A DNA stretch of 12,370 nucleotides from Pseudomonadota bacterium (lineage in GTDB: Bacteria; Pseudomonadota; Gammaproteobacteria; Pseudomonadales; Azotimanducaceae): assembly GCA_027621895.1 (NCBI GenBank), contig JAQCAK010000017.1, forward strand, positions 1 through 12,370, read 5' to 3'. The position numbers and the translations under genes were made by a program. Shown here one piece after another: positions 6,259 to 12,370 of this stretch (position 1 is the stretch's first letter; each line of letters begins with the position of its first letter). A model generated the notes under the pieces. The model was not told where the DNA came from and did not search any database. It saw nothing but the letters and a program-made list of their open reading frames with translations.

Positions 6259-7101
6259 ATGAAACTAGCACTGTTTGGAATCAACAATGGCCCCATGGCG
6301 GATCCCGACATCATGAGATCCGTGGCTGTTGCTGCAGAAGAGGCTGGTTTTGAATCCGTCTGGACCGGTGAACACGTTGTACTGCCGGATCCCCAGGTTC
6401 CCCCGTCACCGGCACCACCCCTGGTACCGATGCTGCATCCTTCAACCGCGCTGTCCTATATCGCCGCGGTCACCCGAACCCTGAAGCTCGGTACCGGTAT
6501 CACGCTGGTGGCCCAACGGAACCCTGTAGTGCTGGCCAAGGAAATGGCCAGCCTGGACCAGCTGTCCAAAGGCCGGCTGCTGTTCGGTATCGGCGCCGGT
6601 TACCTGCACCAGGAATTCAAGGCGCTGGGCGTGGACTTCGAAACCCGGGGTGCAAGGACCGACGAATACATCGATGCCATGCGTGAACTGTGGACGTCAG
6701 AGAAACCCGCCTTTGCCGGCCGGTTCGTGAACTACCAGGACATCCAGAGTCGCCCCCTGGCCTACCAGCCTGGCGGGCCGCCAGTGATCGTGGGCGGCTC
6801 CAGCGCTGCGGCTTACCGGCGTGCTGTCACCCGGGGCCAGGGCTGGTACGGGTTTGCCATGGACGAGGACACCAGCCGGGCCTGCATCGAAGCATTGAAA
6901 AAGGCTGACGCCAACTACCAGCGGCCTGCCTCACTGGGCAAGCTGGAAATCAGCATCACGCCTCGCGGCCGGTTAACAGCAGAATCATTGAAAGCCTATC
7001 AGGACATGGGTGTAGATCGGCTCATCCTCCTTCAATCAGGAAAAACAGAAGAACAGTTGCTTCAGTTCGTTTCGGACACGGCAGCCGAATTCCTGGGATA
7101 A
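6259..7101 (+). CDS. Luciferase-like monooxygenase (LLM class) flavin/F420-dependent oxidoreductase
   Basis: The 280-residue protein is a single-domain TIM-barrel enzyme of the bacterial luciferase superfamily. Markers in order are AAEEAGFESVWTGEHVVLP (25-43), the second-strand region LKLGTGITLVAQRNPVVLAK (75-94), SLDQLSKGRLLFGIGAGYL (98-116), which is the strongest family signature, and PPVIVGG (174-180) near the cofactor phosphate site, ending in a helical tail. Length and motifs match the subgroup usually labelled probable F420-dependent oxidoreductases; whether it uses F420 or FMN cannot be decided here, and few gammaproteobacteria are expected to make F420. The substrate is unknown. The start is supported by GAGG five bases upstream and by the canonical short MKLALFG first strand. 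Its last 40 bp overlap the end of the MATE gene on the other strand, so the two C-termini are encoded antisense to each other. Confidence 0.9.
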   Translation: MKLALFGINNGPMADPDIMRSVAVAAEEAGFESVWTGEHVVLPDPQVPPSPAPPLVPMLHPSTALSYIAAVTRTLKLGTGITLVAQRNPVVLAKEMASLDQLSKGRLLFGIGAGYLHQEFKALGVDFETRGARTDEYIDAMRELWTSEKPAFAGRFVNYQDIQSRPLAYQPGGPPVIVGGSSAAAYRRAVTRGQGWYGFAMDEDTSRACIEALKKADANYQRPASLGKLEISITPRGRLTAESLKAYQDMGVDRLILLQSGKTEEQLLQFVSDTAAEFLG

Positions 7102-8444
7102 CGGATCCGCGTGTGTGCGACCTCTGTCCTGAACATGTATCGACCCCAGGCCCAGGCCGCTACTCCAAACAGCAGGTTGGACAGCAGCAGCGCGACAAAG
7201 ATGCCGATATACCCCCAGAAATGGTCGAACAGCAACGCCATCGGGACATAGATCACGACCGTTCTCAGCACCGAGAGCAGGGTCGGCGGTATGGGTTTGC
7301 CCAGCGCAATAAACAGCGAACTATAGATCTGGCCAACCCCCATGAGGCCGAAACCGAGGGGCACGATCAGGAAAAACCAGCTGGCTGCCTCAACCAGCTC
7401 CGGCTCACTGTTGATCAGGTCGACCAGATCACTGCCCAGTGGGGCCAACACAGCAAAACAGACAATTCCCCAGCCCAGGCAGAATCCGTTTGAGAGGGAG
7501 AGCCCCTCGTGAATCCTGTCGATCTTCCGCGCACCCCAGTTCTGGCCAACAAACGGCGCCACGCTGGAAGCCAGTGCGCCCAGGATCATGGTGACCAGCA
7601 TTTCTACCCGGGAGACGATGCCGAAGGCGGCAACGACTGCATCGCTGTGCGCTGCCAGCAATGCGATGGTGACGGCCATGCTGACGGGTCCGATCAGGGA
7701 GGACAGCATGGCCGGGAAGGCAATGCGCATGATTGCCCTGGACGAAATGATGAGCCCCTTGAACGCATCCGCAGGTATCAGCAGGCGTTCCCGGGCGACC
7801 AGGTAACCGAGCGCAACCAGCCTGAGCAGGCCCACAATGATGAAAGCCTGCGCAGACCCCACCAGCCCCTGCGCCGGCAGGCCAAACAGGCCAAAGATCA
7901 GCACGGGCGAAATGATCAGCTGCATGCCCGAGGTGACCGTCAACACATAGCCGGGTTCTTTGGCGATACCCAGGGCGCGCAGTACCGTGCTGCTGACCAT
8001 GGGCAGGGTGAAGGTAACAAGCCCGGGAATCCAGACGATGGAGAAGGCGACAACCAGATCCAGCACTTCACCTTTCGCGCCGATCAGGCCAAACAGCCAG
8101 GTGAGCGCCGGCAGGGTTGCCACGCTCAGCACTGCCGTCAACGCAATGGTGAGCACCGCGGTATGGGTGGTAATCACCCTGACACGCTGCTGGTCGCCAG
8201 CCCCCTGCGCCCTGGCAATGAGGGAAGACGCCCCGACGCCAACGCCCATGGAGACGGACGTCAGCGCCATCATGACCGGAAACATGAAACTGTAGGCCGC
8301 CAGCTCCTGGGCCCCCAGCATACCGATGTAGACCGTCTCGACCATCGACGCAAGAATCATGGACGACATGCCCACGAAAAAGGGCAGCGTCATTCGCGTC
8401 AATTGGGTGCTGACGCGCCCCTCGGTAAGGTCAAAAACAGCCAT
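7062..8444 (-). CDS. MATE family multidrug/metabolite efflux transporter (NorM/DinF-like)
   Basis: The 460-residue inner-membrane protein has about twelve hydrophobic segments in two similar halves, as expected for a MATE cation (Na+ or H+) coupled exporter. The first half shows MVETVYIGMLGAQELAAYSF, the family's TM2 signature with Glu in place of the more usual Asp, and GASSLIARAQGAGD. The second half has the matching APFVGQNWGARKIDRIHEG. Length is normal. The substrate is not predictable: MATE pumps move cationic drugs, toxic metabolites or cell-wall and lipid-linked molecules. The ATG at 8444 has no strong ribosome binding site, but it opens with MAVFDLTEGRV before the first helix, which looks natural. 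It is divergent from the HD-GYP gene (110-bp spacer) and ends within the 3' end of the oxidoreductase gene. A very long open frame on the opposite strand is a shadow. Confidence 0.92.
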   Translation of the reverse strand: MAVFDLTEGRVSTQLTRMTLPFFVGMSSMILASMVETVYIGMLGAQELAAYSFMFPVMMALTSVSMGVGVGASSLIARAQGAGDQQRVRVITTHTAVLTIALTAVLSVATLPALTWLFGLIGAKGEVLDLVVAFSIVWIPGLVTFTLPMVSSTVLRALGIAKEPGYVLTVTSGMQLIISPVLIFGLFGLPAQGLVGSAQAFIIVGLLRLVALGYLVARERLLIPADAFKGLIISSRAIMRIAFPAMLSSLIGPVSMAVTIALLAAHSDAVVAAFGIVSRVEMLVTMILGALASSVAPFVGQNWGARKIDRIHEGLSLSNGFCLGWGIVCFAVLAPLGSDLVDLINSEPELVEAASWFFLIVPLGFGLMGVGQIYSSLFIALGKPIPPTLLSVLRTVVIYVPMALLFDHFWGYIGIFVALLLSNLLFGVAAWAWGRYMFRTEVAHTRIRYPRNSAAVSETN

Positions 8445-8554
8445 GAGGCATCATCGGCGCCAGGGAACCCGGGGTCAATCAATTACCGCCGTTTGTGATT
8501 CCTGACCGGGGGGTTTACTGTAACCACATCACAGGATTGTGAAGGAGGCATGTT
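8445..8554. promoter_or_regulatory. Divergent region between MATE and HD-GYP genes, with a hairpin beside a strong ribosome binding site
   Basis: The HD-GYP gene has a very strong ribosome binding site, AAGGAGG (8542-8548), six bases before the ATG. A perfect small inverted repeat, TCACA-GGAT-TGTGA (8529-8542), ends on the first base of that site. It is not a CRP site, because the half-sites are in the reverse order. A weak promoter-like pair toward the HD-GYP gene is TTGTGA and, 17 bases on, TACTGT (about 8491-8519). It is a poor match and is offered only as a possibility. Confidence 0.4.
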
Positions 8555-10207
8555 ATGGATAATCAATCTGCCACGGACCAGCTGAGAATCGCATTAGCTT
8601 CCAGCGACTCTCTGCACCTGGTGATGGACAAAGGCGGTCGCGTCCTGGACGCCAACGAGGGATTCATTGCCGTTCTCGGCACCGACAGGGAATCCCTGGT
8701 CGGGCAATTCTGGATCAATCATTTCGTCCCGGAGGCTCAGCGGGAATCGGCGTGGAACAGCTTCCTTGAGGCAATCAACCTCGAAGAAGGCGCCAAAACC
8801 GGCGATCTCGAAATCATCGATACACACGGCAGATCACGAACGCTGAGCCTGCGCTGCCAGTTTGACAACTCCAGCCAGAAGCTCCTGGTCTTTGGCCGGG
8901 ATATCACCCAGCAACGGGCCCTGAATAACCAGTTGCAAGACCTGCTACGATTCGACCGCGACAACCCCAACCCATTGCTCCGAATCAACCGGGACGGGGT
9001 CATCATGATGGCCAACAATGCCGCCAGTGCCATGTTCCAGAGTGCCACCCTGCAGCAGGACAACAGTTCAAGCTGGGTGCGCTTCATCGAAGAAGCCCGA
9101 TCAGTCGGCAAATCCACACAGCTCACGCTGACCATTGGGACTTCTACGTACCTGTTCACTGCACTACCGGACAATGGTGTCGTCAACCTGTATGGCGCTG
9201 ACATCAGTTCTGAACTCGCGCGCGACGAGAATTTAACCGACATTGTTTCATCAATTCCCGGTGTTCTGCTTCAGTCAGTCGCCTCGCCCGATAATCGCAT
9301 CGAAATCGAATTCATCAGCCCGCAGGTCCAGGATTTCATCGGTTACCCCGCAGAAGCCGTGCTGGCATCTCCTGAACTCCTATCCAGGCTGATCACAGCA
9401 GAAGAGCGTGCCCGCCTGCAACAGATCATGACCGGTCAGGACGGTGAACTCGAACCGATCAGGTTTGAATGGCCTATGAAAAACCTGGACCAGCAGGTGC
9501 GCTGGGTACAGGCAAGCGGGACACCCAGACAACTCAAGGATGGCCGGATCAGATGGAACATGATTATCCTTGATGTGACCGAGCATCGAAACCTGATTCA
9601 GCAGGCTGAGGCAGCACTGGAGCACGCGATCCATGCAATGAGCGCCGTGCTGGAAGCCCGGGACCCCTATACCGCGGGTCATGAAGACCGGGTGGCACTC
9701 ATCGCCACCGCTATCGCGAAGAGCCTGGGTTACAGTGATCAGGCTCTCAAGGGTCTGTACCTGGCCGCCTCGATTCATGATATTGGCAAGATCGGCATAC
9801 CGGCCGAGATCCTCAGCAAACCTGCACGGCTCAACGAACTGGAATTCGAACTGATCAAAACACATGCTGCGAAGGGCGCCGGTTTCATCAAACACGTTGA
9901 TCACAGCATGCCGCTTGCAGACATGATCAGGCAGCATCATGAGCGAATGGACGGCAGCGGCTATCCGGATGGGCTGAGAGCAGATGAGATCCTGCCTGAG
10001 GCGCGGATTATTGGCGTCGCCGATGTGGTGGAAGCCATGAGCGGTCATCGGCCTTACCGACCGGCACTCGGGATTGACGCCGCAGCGAGGGAAATTCAAT
10101 CGGGCCGCGGATCGCGCTACGACACCGATGTGGCGACCGCCTGTCTCGATCTGATCAGTGACGGCACCGTGAGCCGGGCGATGAGCGCTGGCCACTCCGG
10201 CCGCTGA
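8555..10207 (+). CDS. Multi-PAS HD-GYP domain cyclic-di-GMP phosphodiesterase
   Basis: The 550-residue cytosolic protein joins sensory modules to a c-di-GMP-degrading output. Residues about 10-118 form a PAS/PAC unit (VLDANEGFIAVLG, ending GRDITQQRALN). Residues 130-220 look like a second, degenerate PAS (LLRINRDGVIMMANNAA), and about 225-345 a third (FISPQVQDFIGYPAEAVL, ending VTEHRNLI), linked by a short helix to HD-GYP at about 355-540. All the expected HD-GYP marks are present: GHEDRV (H376), HDIGKIGIP (408-416), H437, the HHERMDGSGYP block (461-471) and VADVVEAMSGHRPYRP (D490). It should therefore be an active metal-dependent phosphodiesterase that lowers c-di-GMP. There is no membrane segment, so the signal is probably intracellular (redox, gas, ligand or partner). 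The start is fixed by a strong ribosome binding site. It ends 2 bp from the convergent secretion ATPase gene, whose product may itself bind c-di-GMP. Confidence 0.92.
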   Translation: MDNQSATDQLRIALASSDSLHLVMDKGGRVLDANEGFIAVLGTDRESLVGQFWINHFVPEAQRESAWNSFLEAINLEEGAKTGDLEIIDTHGRSRTLSLRCQFDNSSQKLLVFGRDITQQRALNNQLQDLLRFDRDNPNPLLRINRDGVIMMANNAASAMFQSATLQQDNSSSWVRFIEEARSVGKSTQLTLTIGTSTYLFTALPDNGVVNLYGADISSELARDENLTDIVSSIPGVLLQSVASPDNRIEIEFISPQVQDFIGYPAEAVLASPELLSRLITAEERARLQQIMTGQDGELEPIRFEWPMKNLDQQVRWVQASGTPRQLKDGRIRWNMIILDVTEHRNLIQQAEAALEHAIHAMSAVLEARDPYTAGHEDRVALIATAIAKSLGYSDQALKGLYLAASIHDIGKIGIPAEILSKPARLNELEFELIKTHAAKGAGFIKHVDHSMPLADMIRQHHERMDGSGYPDGLRADEILPEARIIGVADVVEAMSGHRPYRPALGIDAAAREIQSGRGSRYDTDVATACLDLISDGTVSRAMSAGHSGR

Positions 10208-10209
10208 CG

Positions 10210-12306
10210 TTAAAGATCCGTGGCGATACCGAAAACCTGGGCTATGTCGATTTTCTTTTCCCGGGCAAGCGCCAGCGCGTTTTCCATCAGGGAACTCATA
10301 CCGTCCTGCCGCGCGATCTCATAAAGCGCGGCTTCTCCAATACTGTTGGAAACTCCCTCCCGGAATCGGGCGCTGGCATTCAACACCTCGTAAACACCCA
10401 CACGTCCTTTCAGCCCGAGACCTTCACACTTGTCACAACCCGTGCCCCGGTAGAACACCTCACCGGGATCAAGGCCCATGTGCTTCAACATACCGGGATC
10501 AACCTCTTCCTGTGCCACGCAGTGCTCACAGTTTTTCCTGAGCAGTCGCTGGGCAACCACACACAGCAGCGTGGGTGCGAGGATGTAGTTTTCGATGTCC
10601 ATATCGAGCAGGCGACTGATGGCGCCGAGGGCACTGTTGGTGTGCAATGTACTCAATACCAGGTGTCCCGTCATCGCGCTTTCAATGGAAATCTTCGCAG
10701 TTTCCTGGTCACGGATCTCGCCCAGCATGATGACTTCAGGATCGTGACGAAGTATGTTCCGCAGCACCCTCGCGAACGTCAGGCCGATCGGCGCATTCAC
10801 CTGAACCTGCTCCACACCGGGGATATGGAATTCAACCGGGTTCTCGATGGTGATGATACTGAGGTTCTTCTGCTTCAGGACATCGAGAGCCGCGTACAGG
10901 GTTGTGGATTTACCTGATCCGGTGGGACCAGTGACCAGGATGAGGCCGTGGGCCTTGTTCAGGTTACTGAGAAAGGCCTCTTCCTGATCGGGCGCAAACC
11001 CCAGCTGTGCAATCGACAGGGGACCGCACTTGGTGTTGAGCAACCGGATCACGACGCTTTCACCATCCACCGTGGGAATTACGGAAACCCGCATATCGAT
11101 TACCGCACCCTCTTCGACGACGCGTATCTGGCCGTCCTGCGGAAGCCGCCTTTCGGAAATATCCATCCCACCCATGATCTTGATACGGCTGACCAGCGCC
11201 GGCAGCATGGAGGGTTTCAACTCCTTGATCAGTGTCATTACGCCATCAATTCGAAATATCAGTTCAATATTCTTCTCGTTCGGCCGAATGTGTATGTCCG
11301 AGGTTCCCTTCCTGATGGCCTGTGAAAGTATGTTGTTGACCAGGCGCACGATCGGCGCCTCGTTACCCATTTTCTTCGTGATCTCGGCTTCATCGGGTTG
11401 CTCCGTCTGCTCCTCCTCGATGTCAGCAGAAATGTCCCGGTAAAAAGCACCCAGGGCCCAGTCGATACTGGCCTGGGTCGTAAGCACGGGTTCAGGGAGA
11501 TGACCGGTCACGAAGCTCACGGTATTCAGCGCTTCTGTCGACTTCGGATCGACCATGGCCACCCGCAGCACATTGTTCTTCAGGCTGATGGGCACGACAC
11601 CGTAATCACGCGCCATCTCCTCTGGAATAAGCTCAAGCGCATCATGATCGGGAATCTGGTCAGTGAGGATAAGAAACTCAAGCCCGAGGCTCTCCGCCAG
11701 GGCACGCTGCACTTCTCCCTCGGACACCTTGCCATCCTCACACAGGATGGTGCCCAGCTTGGGTACATTTTTGTTTCCGGCCCTTCTGAGTTCCTTCTGC
11801 CGTGCCAGGCCGGCTTCCAGGTCCTGACGGGACAGGTTGATCTTGTCCATGAGCACCTGTCCGAACAGGGCGCTGACCTGCTGGTCCTGGATGATGTCCG
11901 CAGGAAAGAAGATGCGATGGGTCTCTCCGTCTTCACGGGCAAGCAGGTGCAGCCCGTAGACGTCATTCAGGTAGTAGATGACTTCCCCGGGCCAGTCAGA
12001 GCCGTCCTTGAACTCGATGTGGCCGGCAAAGACCTGCAGGTCAGTCGCTTTTTTGGGTATGGCGCCGTTAAACCGAATGAACCGGATATCGCTGAAGTGG
12101 ACCTTGACGCGCCTGCCTGACTGCAACTCGACAATGACGTGTGCCCTGGGGCCGTTGAACTCCAGCAGCAGCCCGTTGAGCTGACGCCGGTGAAGCAGCG
12201 TTATCGAAACCGGCTTCTCCAGATAGGCATCATCAGGGCACTGGCTCGCGGGAAACGTTGCCAGATCATACAGTTCTATCATCTGTTTGGCTTCGGCAGT
12301 CGTCAC
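10210..12306 (-). CDS. GspE/PilB/MshE-type secretion or pilus assembly ATPase with MshEN-like region and unusual N-terminal extension
   Basis: The 698-residue hexameric-type ATPase powers type IV pilus or type II secretion pseudopilus assembly in this family. Its core is complete: SDIHIRP (336-342), RLPQDG (387-392), Walker A GPTGSGKST (460-468), Asp box TIENPVEF, Walker B VIMLGEIRDQETA (525-537), His box TGHLVLSTLHTN (546-557) and a zinc knuckle C593/C596/C624/C627 (CEHC and CDKC). Ahead of it, about 147-215 holds two MshEN-like repeats (FGQVLMDKINLSRQDLEAGL, then KLGTILCEDGKVSEGEVQRAL), the type of motif that binds c-di-GMP in MshE; the first repeat is degenerate. Residues 30-141 are extra compared with ordinary PilB/GspE (about 500-575 aa) and contain two similar beta-rich modules. 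The GTG start (12306) overlaps the stop of an upstream minus-strand frame as GTGA, suggesting coupling; the ribosome binding site is weak. Whether it serves pili or secretion cannot be told without partner genes. Confidence 0.92.
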   Translation of the reverse strand: MTTAEAKQMIELYDLATFPASQCPDDAYLEKPVSITLLHRRQLNGLLLEFNGPRAHVIVELQSGRRVKVHFSDIRFIRFNGAIPKKATDLQVFAGHIEFKDGSDWPGEVIYYLNDVYGLHLLAREDGETHRIFFPADIIQDQQVSALFGQVLMDKINLSRQDLEAGLARQKELRRAGNKNVPKLGTILCEDGKVSEGEVQRALAESLGLEFLILTDQIPDHDALELIPEEMARDYGVVPISLKNNVLRVAMVDPKSTEALNTVSFVTGHLPEPVLTTQASIDWALGAFYRDISADIEEEQTEQPDEAEITKKMGNEAPIVRLVNNILSQAIRKGTSDIHIRPNEKNIELIFRIDGVMTLIKELKPSMLPALVSRIKIMGGMDISERRLPQDGQIRVVEEGAVIDMRVSVIPTVDGESVVIRLLNTKCGPLSIAQLGFAPDQEEAFLSNLNKAHGLILVTGPTGSGKSTTLYAALDVLKQKNLSIITIENPVEFHIPGVEQVQVNAPIGLTFARVLRNILRHDPEVIMLGEIRDQETAKISIESAMTGHLVLSTLHTNSALGAISRLLDMDIENYILAPTLLCVVAQRLLRKNCEHCVAQEEVDPGMLKHMGLDPGEVFYRGTGCDKCEGLGLKGRVGVYEVLNASARFREGVSNSIGEAALYEIARQDGMSSLMENALALAREKKIDIAQVFGIATDL

Positions 12307-12370
12307 TTGTCGATCACAGCCAGATCTTCAATGGCGGGAAGCTCAACGCCCTTTTCCAGTCTCAACCGGA
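12303..12370 (-). CDS. C-terminal fragment of an upstream gene, unknown function
   Basis: From the right edge a minus-strand frame is open for 22 codons and ends with TGA at 12305-12303, giving a tail ending EDLAVIDK. Its stop overlaps the GTG start of the ATPase gene in a GTGA arrangement, which is typical of operon neighbours. The fragment is too short to identify. That it is a real gene is inferred from the overlap and from the absence of any other start-proximal signal for the ATPase. Confidence 0.45.
   Translation of the reverse strand, partial: RLRLEKGVELPAIEDLAVIDK

Noticed and set aside
6159..6314. N-terminal extension of the kinase gene beginning at 6314
   Set aside because: The extra 52 codons run through the divergent promoter region and the start of the oxidoreductase gene and look unlike the family. 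The ATG at 6158 gives a normal-length kinase.
7509..8498. Long 329-codon open frame on the plus strand opposite the MATE gene
   Set aside because: Its translation is dominated by His, Gln, Asp, Gly and Arg with no domain-like pattern, while the opposite strand encodes a clean twelve-helix transporter. It is a GC-rich antisense shadow.
8529..8542. Possible CRP binding site
   Set aside because: CRP sites read TGTGA-N6-TCACA. Here the half-sites are in the reverse order with a 4-base spacer.

Overview
The window looks like a compact stretch of chromosome from a Gram-negative proteobacterium. The protein families and base composition (moderately GC-rich by eye) would fit a gammaproteobacterium, possibly marine or free-living, but taxonomy is an inference from family content only. 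There are ten full or nearly full protein genes and two genes cut by the window edges. I saw no tRNA, rRNA, CRISPR array, insertion sequence or phage gene. No stretch over about 110 bases lacks a gene.

Left third (1-3470): a polysaccharide locus. A partial gene of unknown function runs in from the left edge and converges with a two-gene minus-strand unit: a kinase-less Wzz/GNVR-type chain-length determinant (983-2086) followed, with a 4-bp ATGA overlap, by a small membrane-anchored periplasmic protein that may be VpsP-like (351-986). Divergent from them is a multi-membrane Wzy/O-antigen-ligase family protein (2160-3470). The 73-bp divergent spacer holds a perfect 7+9+7 dyad. An 8-codon open frame ends on the TTG start of the wzz-like gene. 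Together they look like the assembly end of a Wzy-type surface polysaccharide or exopolysaccharide pathway.

Middle (3574-8444): lipid and small-molecule metabolism plus export. An acyl-CoA synthetase (+) converges with an aminoglycoside-phosphotransferase-fold kinase (-), and a strong GC-rich palindrome lies at the junction. The kinase is divergent from a luciferase-like (F420/FMN type) oxidoreductase (+), which in turn overlaps tail-to-tail by 40 bp with a MATE-family efflux transporter (-). No shared pathway can be proved.

Right third (8555-12370): c-di-GMP and secretion. A cytosolic multi-PAS HD-GYP phosphodiesterase (+) converges, with a 2-bp gap, with an unusually long (698 aa) GspE/PilB/MshE-type ATPase (-). 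This ATPase has an MshEN-like, potentially c-di-GMP-binding region and an extra N-terminal extension made of two similar beta-rich modules. It starts at a GTG that overlaps the end of another minus-strand frame running off the right edge. With the polysaccharide locus this suggests a surface-lifestyle neighbourhood (matrix, pili or secretion, c-di-GMP turnover). The functional link between the blocks is inference. I see no clearly new multi-gene defence or mobile system here; the best leads are the extended ATPase with its HD-GYP neighbour, the tiny upstream frame at the wzz-like gene, and the palindrome at 5183-5206.
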